Origin: Allolobophora icterica
Taxonomy: Eukaryota > Annelida > Clitellata > Crassiclitellata > Lumbricidae
Length of the DNA stretch: 64,000 nucleotides
Assembly: GCA_963556255.1 (NCBI GenBank)
Contig: OY744616.1
Span: 34,406,621-34,470,620, forward strand
Reading direction: 5' to 3'
Shown here: one piece after another, positions 49,466 through 61,379 of the stretch
Layout: each line of letters begins with the position of its first letter
How positions within the stretch are numbered: the first letter of the stretch is position 1
Translations under genes and position numbers: made by a program
Notes under the pieces: model-generated
The model's input: the letters and a program-made list of their open reading frames with translations, nothing else
Databases searched by the model: none
Told to the model about the DNA's origin: nothing

Positions 49466-52400
49466 TCACTATTAATGGCTTTAGCAAAGACCTCCATCCA
49501 CGAATGAATGACAGATTCGAATAAACACAAACTCTGTATTTTCAAGTCAGACAAGTCCATCATAATGGTTTTATAATAGAAACATTCATAAACAAAGAGT
49601 ATAGTACAATCATTTCAACCACACTGAATTACAAAATAGATGTTAAATCTATTTGTCAAGGCGAGTCAATTGAACCTGAATAATTAATTACTGCACGTAA
49701 TAAATACATTACGAACAAGACGACCAAGTTCCAGAATTCTTCACGTATTCTACTGTTTGAGATCTAGTTCCGAAGCGCAACATGCAGACAATTGGAATAA
49801 AGCATTTATTACGGTTCGACAGATTCAGCCAAAGTGTCTGCCGATAACAAAAACACTCTTGTACACAAGTCGGTCATATTTCTGAGCGTATAAATTCCAC
49901 GAAGCAGTTAAACAGACTAACATAAATGCCTGGCGGCAAAATAGAAAGACTTGACTGAAAAATAAATATCTACCTTGAGGTCGTTTTGAAGCTTGATCAA
50001 TAAATGATCCTGAAATGTTATTCACAAATCGCTTGTAGAAGTTTACCTTGTAGAAAGTCGGAGAATTCAAATATCGTATGTTAGTCTTAAAAAGAGATTT
50101 CAACAACGAAGACTGAACTTGGACAATGGAAAAACAGAAGCTAATTATAGGAACGTCGACACAAGACTTGCCACATTATACACGGCCATTTAAATTACTC
50201 AGAAAATGTACAGCAACCTTCAGTGTGAACAATAACGTGATTAATAAAAAGACACAGATTAAACAAACATTTGGAATCACTATATATATATGTGTGTCTT
50301 AAAGAACTGCTCTAAAATAACAACTTTTTATAAATGTAAATATGTGAAGGTATCATCAAACTGCCGATTGGAAGAGATAATAGAAAAGTTAATATTGCCA
50401 TCAGTGGTAAGCTCATGTTTGGTTTTTGGGGTTTACCTCCCAGAGACCCTACACAACATAGCCTTGAAGCAAGCAATTGTTAAATTCTCAATATAACAGA
50501 TGTTAATATTCTATAAACAACTTGAAAGAAATGAATCTTGTACTTTGGATATTCAGCTGAAGAAAACCAATACATAGCACTAACAAGAAATTTGCAATTT
50601 ATCACTGGAACACTAGTAATGCTTTTAAAACAAGCTTTAAAAAGGCTTGAAACCAGAAAATTTTTAGTCCGGTTCCTTAAATGCAACCGGTTGAGACCAA
50701 TGGCTTCCTGAGATAGTACATAATAAGTTTATAAAAAATCCAGTCTACAAATATTTTTTCCACGAAGCCCCTTACACTTCACCCATCCCTGAAGATTCTC
50801 TCACACCCTGCAAAACCTCGATAATCCTGCCACGGTAGAATGCTTTGCTCAGTTAAGGCTAACCATTGTTTTATGCTTACTCATGCATGCTATGCTAACT
50901 ACCTATACACTTAATGCTATATTTGAGCTACGTGTACGCTACAGTTATGCTACATTCAAATTAGTTGACCGAAAGTTCCAGCGACAGCGCTAATCCTTCC
51001 AACAATAGATGTTAAAACAAACATTGCGTTCAGACCGAGATACTGGTCCCCTGTTATGACCAGTGTCACCAGCAAGGTGGGCAGACTAAAATGATGAAAA
51101 TCTGAGCATATGTCACAAGCTGCAACCGTTATACTTAAATCGTATCTTTCACAACAGAACTTTAAAGAGATCTGACACAAAATTACATAAAGAGAGCAAC
51201 ATCATGGTCCCATATGGTGGAATGGACTGAGCTTAAGAATCGCCAAAAAACCGATGGCTGTTCAAAAAGTAGCAAAAACAGTAACCATAGCAACTTCGGC
51301 TTCTACGGCAACACTGATCCGCAGGGCTACTAGTACCGTTACAGCAAATCGTCTCAGTCCAGATACAGATAATCTCGCATACGTTCATCAAAATCTCCTT
51401 CGATAAACACGACACCACTTGAACGTGATAGCAGGAAAATGAAGAAATTCATACGTCATTAGTGTTTACATTCTGAAGACTCAGTGGCCCCTAATTTACA
51501 TCAAAACAAATCATCATAAATCCTACAACAATAAAACCTCATGGAAAGTGTCAGCTCAAGCTCTCTTTCAATACATCTGCTCAAGAGGAGTCACATGGAT
51601 ACACTGCTCAGTTTAGTTATAAATTGCTTTTGATCTGTCATGCTTTACAAAGCCAAACAATGCAAGGAACTGCAATAAAAACTGACAGAATTATCCCCAT
51701 ATTACATGGTAAGCAAGGTCTCTGTTGTGCCTGCCACAGTTATTTCGATTTTCCAGACATACATTCCGACACAAAAGCAAGCAACTTCAATTCCCTGTCG
51801 CTAAGTTTAATACTTATCATGCATAAATAAGCCAATAAATTAACAAAGAGAAAAAACCATTCAGTTAATTTTGATTTGATACCTGTCAGAAAATCTCTAC
51901 AGAAATTATTACTTAAATAACTGGTAGCTAAAATAACTATGTACTTTCTAAATAAGAAACACAAGAAAATAAGCATGCACAATTCTAGGTCAGCTTTTAC
52001 AACATAAACAAAATCGCTTTTGATCTATACAAGTAGCTTAAGCTAAACTAATCATCTTAAAATAATCTCACATTTACACATCAGCCTTAGCAAATCAAAT
52101 GACAATGTACGATTCGGATCTCATAATTTACGAAAGAGTAGGAAAGCAAAGTCCAACAATTCAGCTTAACATCATGTAATAAGAGATAGTCGCGTAATAA
52201 GAGATAGTCAGGAACAGAATGAATGTGATACAAAATGACTCCTGTTCAATCCCTGCTATGGTTCATGCCATCAAAGGATAACCAAGGCATCATGGTAATA
52301 CCATAAGATCATGAATTGAGACCTTGTTGATCCCAGTGCTACCCATAATTTGAAATTCAGACACAGAAGGAAATAAGCTGGTAATTCTGCAGAAACTGCA

Positions 52401-53919
52401 AACATCCAATCTCTCAGGTACTAATTCTGCAGCAACCTAAACGAATAAACTACAGAAGATGAAGAACATGCACATACACACACAAAACTATACAGAATTC
52501 AAGACGTTAGTTATATATAAATATCATTACTACATTTAGCAACAAGAACATATATTACTAGAGATAATACGGCAACATGCTAAACCATCCTGCAGTTTTG
52601 CCTCTGTCTTTCTCAACCCTCTGCATTCATCTCAATTCACATTTGTTCATCATGTTTTGATGCTTTGATGATTATTTTTGCACATAATGTCCACACTTTT
52701 CTTTCAATCACACCAACTGCAATGCATTATAAAGAATAACATCGTACATGACCAGTAGGGATCAACAATTAATAACATACTACATTACATTGAGGTAAAC
52801 AACTACATTACTACTCTCGGCAAATACACTACCAAGAAACAACAAACTGCATTAACACGAGGTACATCATGACACTGTTAATCTCTACGCCTCTCTCAAC
52901 ACGTTAAATTACCAGACAGCACGCAACCATTCCCAGTAGGAATTTTCTGCTAGGTAGACATGTTACAGAAGAACTTGACAACATGTTACAATACCCACAC
53001 ATGTGCTACGTTCTGCAGAAAACATATCCTAACACTCTCAAAACCAGCACCAAAACATTATGACATCCGCATCTATACCTACTTCAACACGACATATCCT
53101 AACAATCTTGGCTTGCTACAGAAGACAGGGCTAACATGTTACACCTTTGGTTCCATCATCATCATCATCGTCATCGTCATCATCATCCTTCACACGCTAA
53201 CCAATCGTGTTTGATAAGTTAAGCAACACACACAGACACAACGAAACTGGGTAAGAAATCGTTGCTCGTGCTACGCGCCATTGAACTAGATCAGTGTAAA
53301 CACAAGACTAAACACATCGATGATATGATGGAAGAAGAATTTTCCAACAGCAACACAGGTACTTTACGGACGCTATGATATAAATTACTATGACATAAAG
53401 GTACACAATGAACATCAATAAAAGCAGCAAATAAACAGTGAATAAGACAAGCAAATATTGCATTCAACAATTTAAACAGACACATAAACACATATATAAA
53501 TACATATATACATATATTTATATAATCATTATTTGGTTTGTATATATCAACTTTAAAAAATCCATATATAATACTGGTATGCATTCACGCACACATACAC
53601 ATTCGTATCAAAACCTGGAAAAATTCCTCACTTTCAAAATCATTCTTCTTTAGAAGATTTTGATTTTGAAAACTTAAAGTGCAAAACTGACTTTTAGCAT
53701 TATGCTCGCTTTGTAAGAAAATGTGTCATGTATTCAATTGCGTATATATTTGTCAATTATATCTACAGAACACATTTATACACTTGATATTATTATCTTT
53801 ACATGTATATATGCTCAATAAATACTTAAATTTCCACACACTTTCAAAATATCCTGTTGACAATGAACGTAAGCACAAGCACAAGATTCACAGCACATTC
53901 AAATAATACATTGTCAAGC
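49466..53919. other. AT-rich intergenic or distal 3' UTR of hunchback, no gene seen
   Basis: No open frame with motifs. A 16-base duplication (taataagagatagtc) near 52180-52212 and a CATCATCGTC run near 53155-53190 are the only patterns. Confidence 0.5.
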
Positions 53920-53934
53920 ACGATCAACAACAAC

Positions 53935-53940
53935 TTTATT
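53935..53940 (-). terminator. Candidate polyadenylation signal, hunchback
   Basis: AATAAA on the minus strand, immediately followed by GTTGTTGTTG. Inferred from sequence only. Confidence 0.4.
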
Positions 53941-54449
53941 TACGATACAAATTCTTGAAGGATGAGCCATCCGTGCGGATGTTGGCTCCGACTGATATGA
54001 GCAGCACGACTCAACAGGAACAAATCTTAAGAACAGCCCACGAGGGCATAGATCATGGAATTTACGCATTCACAGTCCTTTGGATAGATAATAATCGACT
54101 TGACAGACATGACTCAATTCTTTCAACACTGTGACGGTCAGTTTTATGCTAAACGTTAAAGCTTGCCACACGTCGGAAAGCAAATTCAAATGAGTTATGG
54201 AAGCACAACATACACCAACAAAACACGACAATTGTACATGAGGTAGTCTAGAGCTTGGCTAAGTCACAATCTAACACTCTTTTTAACATATCTCTGATAT
54301 TCCCACCAACCAACACAACTGGTGGCAGTATTTCTGGAATAGTCTGCACTGCAGATGAAACATTTCGGGCGCGTTAAACGTTCGCACCCGACCCGCGAAC
54401 AACTGTGGCAATGTCAGACCCGGCTTACATCTACCTTTCAGTGAGGCAG

Positions 54450-54541
54450 ACTTTCACATCAGCCTGACTTTAGTCATGTAACTTTCACATCAGCCTGACT
54501 TTAGTCGTGTAACTTTCACATCAGCCTGACTTTAGTCTGAC
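54450..54541. repeat. 31-bp tandem triplication in the hunchback 3' UTR
   Basis: Three consecutive copies of a 31-bp unit starting actttcacatcagcctgact, with a single-base difference (tcatg/tcgtg) and a truncated third copy; it ends about 16 bases beyond the hunchback stop codon. Confidence 0.9.
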
Positions 54542-54557
54542 TTTAGGCTGGGGTCTG

Positions 54558-56327
54558 TCACTCGTGAGCGACGCGTGCTATGTGCACAAAGAAGCCAACA
54601 GGATCCTCTGCCCTGTGTCCACACATGTTGCACTGGAACGGATCGTTGTATCCGTGGTATCCCATGTGCAGCGAATACGTTACAATGTCTCGGAAACCCA
54701 TGCCGCAGTGCTGGCACATGTTGTATTCCTTGCCTGGAGTCTCTCTGACTATTTTCTCTGAATGAGAAACGCGCCTGGTGAAGCCGTCTGACCCTTTGCT
54801 GACCGAATCGCTACAGCTGAGGCTGTCGCTCACTGGCTCCTGATCAGATGCATTGCCATTCTTTGTGTTACGCTCAACTTGTCTGGCATCACCACGGGGA
54901 GGGTCTCCTTCAACAGCATCTGAAGGTCGGGGTGACTCCTTTCTCCAATCCCAAGAGCTGTTGTCGACCTCGTTGTTCCCGTTCGGCCCTTCGTGCCCTG
55001 GTTGGCAGTCACTGTCGAAGGAAGACGCCTCGGAACCTTCCACACGACACTCCTCCTCTTCCCAGTTGTCCTGCAGCGTCAGGCTGATCATGTCAAGCTT
55101 GCACGCTTTGCCCTTGCGCGACCGTTTGCGAGAAGCAGCAGCCGAGCCTTTGGCCGTTGACGGAGAGATGTTATTGTGCAAATCATCTGGTTCGCTTGCA
55201 CCGATTTTTACGGCCGGTTTTATAGCATCTTCTGAATATTTTGCCGACAGATCCAGAGGGCATTCAGTGCTCTCAGTCGCAGAATTACTTCTCTTTACAT
55301 CTTGTGGATTAAGCAGGGAGCCTGGCTTGGCATGATCCGTGGAAAATCGGGAGGTAGTCACTTCTTCTGAGATCCTTGGCTTGGTATATGACATGGAGTA
55401 ATAGTTTGCAGCCTCATCAGATAGATTCATTTCGTTCAATCGTTTGGACTGGTAGCAGTCTGGTTCCGTGGCAGCCGAGGCTTCGTACACGGGAGACCGG
55501 GCTTCCAGCTTCACACCGAAACTGTTGAGCTTTTCGACATGCTCCTTCTTCACGTGCTGAGCCAGAAGATGGGGGGAGCTGAATGATGCATGGCAGAAGC
55601 TGCACTGAATGGGAAGAGGGGCCACACCAGGCATTCTGTCCATAGCATAGTACGAACTGCCGAGAGGGGGCATCATAGTGCTCGACAACTGGCTAAGCAG
55701 ACTCAGAGGGTAGGCAAGCGACTGAGTGGGCAGGGGCATGCTCATCGGAGGTAGGCTGGTGGAAATCGCAACGCCGTTTAGAGGCTGACCGCTATGTGGC
55801 TGACTGCCCAGCGATGGCACCCACGAATAATCATTTCCCTGAGAGAATGGCATCACAGGAGCAGCGCTGGTCGGGAAAACTGGCATCAGAGCCGGCGGGC
55901 TGACCGACTTGGATGGCTGTCTAACCTTGCGTGGGCCTCGCGGGCCTCGAGGGGGTCCACGCTTTGACATGAGCTCAAAGTTGCCGGAACCATCCTTTGG
56001 CAAGCTGCCATCTGGGTTAAGAACAACAGCAGGTACGTGCTTCTTGTTGATGAGATGTAGCTTCAGCGAGTGGCTGTATTTGGTCGCGTATTTGCAACTC
56101 GCACAGCGGAACTGGTAGATGTTTGTGTGTGACTTCATGTGACTGTTGAGCATGGACTTGTTGACGCACGAATAGTTGCATTTGGTGCATTTGAATGGTT
56201 TCAGGCCCTTGTGGTTTCGAAGGTGATACTCGAGGTGGTGCTTGAACTCCGTGACAAAGCTACAGAACTGACACTTGAGCTGCTTTTCCACCTTTATGTG
56301 AACCTTGTTATGACTCCAGTGCTCCTC
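54558..56327 (-). CDS. hb: hunchback exon 3 (ZF3 second half to stop)
   Basis: Acceptor gatgttgtag, first codons GAG GAG CAC TGG, phase 0. Carries the rest of ZF3, ZF4-6, the [12 protein letters not shown] basic segment, a Pro/Met/Ser-rich region, an isolated finger (C638/C641, [11 protein letters not shown]), PLDLS at 753-757, a basic KRSRKGK stretch, an acidic WEEEE-like region, and the C-terminal finger pair, ending VAHE and TGA at 54560-54558. Confidence 0.95.
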   Translation of the reverse strand, partial: EEHWSHNKVHIKVEKQLKCQFCSFVTEFKHHLEYHLRNHKGLKPFKCTKCNYSCVNKSMLNSHMKSHTNIYQFRCASCKYATKYSHSLKLHLINKKHVPAVVLNPDGSLPKDGSGNFELMSKRGPPRGPRGPRKVRQPSKSVSPPALMPVFPTSAAPVMPFSQGNDYSWVPSLGSQPHSGQPLNGVAISTSLPPMSMPLPTQSLAYPLSLLSQLSSTMMPPLGSSYYAMDRMPGVAPLPIQCSFCHASFSSPHLLAQHVKKEHVEKLNSFGVKLEARSPVYEASAATEPDCYQSKRLNEMNLSDEAANYYSMSYTKPRISEEVTTSRFSTDHAKPGSLLNPQDVKRSNSATESTECPLDLSAKYSEDAIKPAVKIGASEPDDLHNNISPSTAKGSAAASRKRSRKGKACKLDMISLTLQDNWEEEECRVEGSEASSFDSDCQPGHEGPNGNNEVDNSSWDWRKESPRPSDAVEGDPPRGDARQVERNTKNGNASDQEPVSDSLSCSDSVSKGSDGFTRRVSHSEKIVRETPGKEYNMCQHCGMGFRDIVTYSLHMGYHGYNDPFQCNMCGHRAEDPVGFFVHIARVAHE

Positions 56328-57097
56328 CTACAACATCAGCCGAGAAGCTATTAAAATCTGCATAATTGTCATCCAGGTCAAACACAACTCTCTGGGCAGG
56401 CTATCACCTACAGGCCAATTGCTATTATTCCTGGAAACTAAACATGACTAACAATGGACTCTGATTCAACACCATCAGTTTATGCCTAGAGCATGCGTTA
56501 ACTGTACTATAAAGGTTTTACAACCTGTGATGGCATGTGCGCATTTAATTTTAAATTTACACCGCACAGTTTAGATCTTCTCAAAGGTTCTCTCTGAACA
56601 GTTGTGTCACAAATCAATACACGTGCATCAAAAGATAAGCTTTAAATAGCCTAAGTTAGGTCAAGTGGAGTAGCAAACAAAACAATTAAAGCCAAAGTTA
56701 TCCTGAGCAGCAGTGTTTAAGAAACTGTCTTATCATCCAAATAAACAGGAAAACCAAGAAACTGTTTAAAGAAATAAATAATGTAAGTGCGAAACTCTCA
56801 CCCGTGAGTAGGAGATAAAGCCACACTGTCGACACTTGAAAGTCTTTGGTTCATTAGCTTTGCTCTGGTTGTGAGGGCTGCTTCCATCACGACTTGTTTC
56901 TGGGTTGATCGCCTGGTCCCCCTGTCCGTGGAATGTCTTCATGTGACGATCAAGACGGCCTTTGGTGCGAGAATGGTAGCCGCACTCCTGGCAGTAATAG
57001 TCGTAGTGACTTTTCAAGTGCATCTGGAACTCATCATCTGACCTAGCTGTCGCCAGAAAGCAATTTCAAATTATACACAACCCATAATGTCTTCTGT

Positions 57098-57170
<73 letters not shown>

Positions 57171-60100
57171 CGTGTGTGTGTGTGTGTACAAGTGTATGTA
57201 TGTACACATGCATGTCAAGGGTGTATTGTATGTACAATCAGACTGTATATAATGTATTTATCTGATTATTTTTATGTATTATGCATGTATGTACAATTGT
57301 AAATGTATGTATTTAACTGACCGTAATAGTAACTTAGTAACACCAAGGGGGCAATAGACTTGACAAATGACAGAGGACAATGGAGATCATAATTATATTC
57401 GTACCCATCGCCGCCAAATGGCTGGGGTCAGGAACTGATGGTGATGAATAGTAACTGTAACTGAACATTTATATAGCGCCATTTAAAAAGCAAACTAATC
57501 ACGGGTGTCCTCTGCACAAGCCTCTACGATGTTAAATGTCGTTTAAGAACTGAAGTTTTCTCATTTTGCAAAACAACTACACAGAAAACTAGAAGGGTCA
57601 CAGTGACAGACCGATGCACGGACATGGAGCTCAACCAATGGATTCCTGGCCGCAGTCGACAGACAGCAACATGTTCTGATAAGTTGTTTAGCAGATTTTA
57701 AGAAACTCTCAATGGTGATGAACAGACTATACGACATGTATAACTGTTACAGTAACTGCAAATGTATTTCATCATAATGAACAGATGTTCTTTCATCATG
57801 TCAACAATAAGCTCAGTTTTCGCTGATTCATCGCAAGAGAAGTGGTTTCACATTAAGCATGGACAACAATTCTCATTTTACCCAGTTTTGTTGTGTCTGC
57901 ACGCGCTGTTTAACTTGACCCGTTGCACAAGATTTGTTAGTACCACAGTACATGAAGGTAATGATGATGATGATGACAATGATGATGGAACTGAAGACCT
58001 AACGCGTTAACACTGTCTACATTTGCTACCTTTAGGTCCACTGTGATGAAGATAAAAATTACAATGCCATCGTCAGTGGTTCTGAGGACTTTGCCATTTA
58101 ACTCCCATTTTTATTGTTACTCAACATTTCATCGGCATCCGAAAGACTACCTCTTGAGAATAACCTTTCTATGGACCGCTTAATCAACGCAAAATCATTA
58201 AAAGATGGGGTTCGGTTTGGTTGTCGGTCGGGACTCATCCGTCGGGTAGCAACCCACCCCCCACACGGCTGACGACGGCATTGTAATTTTTATCTTCGTC
58301 ACAGTGGACCTAAAGGCCACAGTAAAGTAGGCCTGCGTGATATTTTAACAATAGCCGTGATTAATACAATATCATTACTTGACCCATCGAGTATCACAAA
58401 ACAGACTCGTGACACTTCAAGCTGTTTGCAGATGCTTAACCTGCGCTTGGAAATTTTCATCAGTACTTAGATTAGAACAAAAGCAGACAACGACTCATCA
58501 TCGCAACAAAAGAGGTCAAAGGTCATTAAATCAAATGTTTTCAGATAATTTGCTGAGGCAACAATTTTCCGGATGATTAACAGCCAGGTGTACCTGAGTA
58601 AGTTCCTTAACAGTCTGATGATGAAGTTCTGTGTAAGGTTGCAGTGAATCACAAGTGCGTATTACATTACAAATGAGTAATTTTCTCAACAGTGTGGTAT
58701 AAGGTTGCAGCGGATGACAGCTTTGACTCCTTGATGCAAAGCCGTTGGGGGGACATGTTTTGTGACACACCATGTAAGCCAGGACTCATCTAAAAAGGGA
58801 TAGTGCTGAAGAGCATAATGCGCTCCACTGCACTTCTTTTACGTTGCACAAACCAGTACGGCATGTTAAGTTAATACGCTAGAGGGATATAACACCACTT
58901 CGGTGTTAAGCAGTAAGGTGCATAAACTGGCAACACATAAATGGGCCATGCTGTATTTATTACTATACAACTGATTACATTGCTTTGCACTGCTTTAATA
59001 CATAGTTAAACCTTTGCAGACTGTGCCCAAGAAATGCCTCATAAAGTTGGAAAAATCAATATGCAAGGAAAAAGTCAGAAGGTCATTGAAAATGCATAAA
59101 AAATGCCTGAAATAGTTCTCCGCATAATTTTCACAGAGATATATAATAAGTTAGTAAAATGGTCTTAAGTTGTTACGTTTCTGGCTAAATAATTAATTTT
59201 GCATATAAAAATATAGTACTTTACATCAGATATCTATCTATAATTTAATATAAGACTTAAGAGCGATATTTTATAACTTTTTCACACAGGTTGTACACAT
59301 TAAAGTTTTACATCTTTTACTATTTGTGATAAAGAGCAGCAGTTTTATGACTCTGTTGGGTTTTCAGGCATGATCATATATTTATAATATATTATATAAC
59401 CCTAAATATTTATTATTTATTTGCTTATGTCACAGAACAGCTGCACAGTGAAAACAAAACGGAGTTTAAACTGCAACATTGGATTTGGACCACTGTGGAC
59501 CTAAACAGTCACAAATTTTCTCATTAGCTTATACAATAAAGGAGAAGTCATGGCTAGCATCGTAGGGTTCCACAGGGGTAAATTTATCAGTAATGTAAAA
59601 TTGAGACGTTTACCCATAAAAGAACAAGCATTGCCAGATGGTAAGTTTATAATGATACAAAAAACAAGATGCTTACCCATAAAAGAACAAGCATGGCACA
59701 CAAAGACTGACTGATCCGCACCGCCGTCAAATCCATTCAGCGCCATTCCGCCTTGACTCGGCTGCATCGATGGCTGTGGAAAAGTTGGCGCGTGTAGCAT
59801 TTCTTCACTGAATGGGCGTTTCTTTGGAAGTCCATTGAGAGGAAAAACTGGACCTGGAATAGCGCCGGAAGCTTTCTGGGGCGACATGGAAAATCTGTCA
59901 CTGCCATTCACAACTGCGTACTTCTGCAACATCGCAGCCAACGGGTTGTCTTCCAGTGAAGTCAACGAGGTTTGGAACTCCTTCATGGCATTGTTATCAA
60001 ATCTTGTGTCACAGTCTTGCTGGACGTCTGGATCGTAACCAACCTTGTGCATCTTTCGTAGTGGATTTAAGTAGTTCCGATATGGTGATGACTGCTGTTC

Positions 60101-60619
60101 TCTTTTTCCAAAGCCGGCCGAGCATTTAGCCTCAGAAGGAGTGCCAGTTCTTCCTTCAGTGCATGGAGATCTGGTAGCTGAGTAAGGTCTTGACTGCATA
60201 ACCAATTCTTTTGTATCGTCGGATCCATCAGAATGTATGCTATTTCCAGAATTGCCATCAGCATTATTAATCCCCTTTCGGTGACCCAGAGCACACCTCT
60301 GTTGGAAGTCAATGATTTCCGAGTCACTCAGTGGTCCTCCCTTGAATCCTTGGTCAGGCATCTTTCTTAAGAAGTTTTCAATCAGATTTTTAAAGTTGCC
60401 CTCCAGACTGCTACTACTTGAACCAAGTACCGCCCGAGATATAGCCTCCGCTTTCCTAGCCTGGTCGCCGTAGAAGCTGTTTCCGGCAGTCGGCTGCGGA
60501 GACAGGGATGGCATCGCCCCATCATGCTCGGGACTTGATTTTACAGACATTGTCTCTCCATTTTGCAGCTTATGAGTGGCACTGTCAGGCAACATTGGCG
60601 ATTCTATTTCATCTTCCAT
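54558..60619 (-). CDS. hb: Hunchback-type C2H2 zinc-finger transcription factor (complete CDS, three coding exons)
   Basis: Coding exons in transcript order: 60619-59677, 57046-56802, 56327-54558. They total 2958 nt, 985 codons plus stop, with phases 1 and 0 closing exactly. ATG at 60619 has an in-frame TGA a few codons upstream and a purine at -3. Fingers by residue: ZF1 C308/C311..H324/H328 (split by intron 1), ZF2 333-354, ZF3 386-406 (split by intron 2), ZF4 415-435, ZF5 443-463, ZF6 471-493, ZF7 starting 638, and the C-terminal pair 934-954 and 962-984. The block [34 protein letters not shown] is the hunchback middle-finger signature; the distant C-terminal pair is the hunchback/Ikaros-like dimerisation module. 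A basic/proline-rich stretch after ZF6 and PLDLS at 753-757 suggest nuclear localisation and CtBP recruitment. Known roles in other protostomes are early patterning and neuroblast timing; the role here is inferred. Confidence 0.96.
56802..57046 (-). CDS. hb: hunchback exon 2 (ZF1 second half, ZF2, ZF3 first half)
   Basis: Acceptor ctggcgacag before 57046, donor CGG|GTGAGA at 56802. Starts [14 protein letters not shown], which completes finger 1 with C-x2-C-x12-H-x3-H spacing, then [22 protein letters not shown] (ZF2), a polar linker, and [11 protein letters not shown], the start of ZF3. Both ends of the exon cut through zinc fingers. Confidence 0.93.
57096..57186. repeat. (GT)n microsatellite in hunchback intron 1
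   Basis: About 45 near-perfect GT units just upstream (in transcript sense) of the exon 2 acceptor. Confidence 0.97.
58029..58316. mobile_element. MITE with 48-bp terminal inverted repeats in hunchback intron 1
   Basis: 58029-58076 and 58269-58316 are inverted repeats with only two differences; outer end CCTTTAGGTCCACTGTGA. No clear target duplication. Interior 190 bp non-coding. A solitary relative of the end (cactgtggacctaaa) lies near 59490. Confidence 0.85.
59577..59702 (-). repeat. ~62-bp tandem duplication over the hunchback exon 1 donor
   Basis: Minus strand: tgcttgttcttttatgggta occurs at 59699 and again about 62 bases downstream, each followed by a similar AT-rich stretch. The second copy includes a second GTAA donor. 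Confidence 0.88.
59677..60619 (-). CDS. hb: hunchback exon 1 (start codon, N-terminal region, first half of ZF1)
   Basis: Begins ATG GAA GAT at 60619. It encodes 314 residues rich in Ser, Asp and Gly, with low-complexity patches and [21 protein letters not shown] text near the end, then FVCHACSFM and a phase-1 donor ATG G|GTAAGC at 59677. The second half of finger 1 is in exon 2, so the protein is only correct after splicing. Reading through the donor gives an artefactual extension. Confidence 0.92.
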
Positions 60620-60764
60620 TTCCACAACAGATCAGTAACAATTCAATTTCGCTCTGTAACACCCTTCTAATATCCTCTACAACAGAATTGCACCAGTCGT
60701 CTTAAATAAATACAGTTGGAAATCACACAGAATAATAGACAGAGCTGTGTAATGTTAGTTGTCA

Positions 60765-60769
60765 TCATT

Positions 60770-60802
<33 letters not shown>

Positions 60803-60809
60803 GTCGTCG

Positions 60810-60841
<32 letters not shown>

Positions 60842-60842
60842 A
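60765..60842. repeat. (ATC/GTC)n microsatellite ~150 bp upstream of the hunchback start
   Basis: Alternating blocks of catcatcat and cgtcgtcgt; reads as poly-Asp on the minus strand by chance. Confidence 0.95.
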
Positions 60843-61379
60843 TCACAATTAAGACAAACGAAATGTGTCCTACATTTGCAAAACTGAACTTCTGAGATAA
60901 CGATCATCATTATCATCATAACTGTTTTCATCCTACACTTCACCATTGCTGTCATCATTATTATCATATCAAACCAGTCTTGTACATAGTTCCATTTAAA
61001 CCCAATGCAAATACTGTTTGTGTCATCATCAGAGCCATCATTCTCAAAATAACTGTACCACTGCTGCTAAAAGCCAAGCTCGCACTGTAATAAGGCATCA
61101 CGCAATGCGATGCATTTCTGACTCATTTCCAGTTTGATATATTCTCTTCAAAGCCAAGTTAATGGTCACTGAATCCTCAAACGAAAGATAAAAACAACTC
61201 CCGGCTAAGTCATGACCATAAACCGTATATGAAGGATCACTGATATTCCATACATGTCAGTATCTCACATCCAACGGATGAACCAGGTATCAGATCATAT
61301 AACCTGAACTCTATCCACTAATGGAAAACAAGTTAAATTGGTTCGCAGAAATTGAAAAAATAATCATGCGGCAAATACG

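Larger units (their letters stand above)
53920..54557 (-). other. Putative 3' UTR of hunchback
   Basis: Region after the stop codon. The first AATAAA on this strand followed by a GT-rich stretch is at 53940-53935, so a 3' UTR of roughly 620-640 nt is inferred. It contains a 31-bp tandem triplication right after the stop. A longer UTR is possible: Pumilio-type TGTANATA motifs occur beyond it on the minus strand (about 53761 and 53505). Confidence 0.45.

Noticed and set aside
49500..54557. Nanos response elements in the hunchback 3' region
   Set aside because: No GTTGT(N5)ATTGTA-type match was seen on the minus strand; only scattered TGTANATA motifs in AT-rich DNA.
59501..59676. C-terminal extension of hunchback exon 1 ([11 protein letters not shown]...)
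   Set aside because: Read-through past the donor; splicing to 57046 restores zinc finger 1.
60755..60967. Poly-Asp open frame upstream of hunchback
   Set aside because: Microsatellite translation only.
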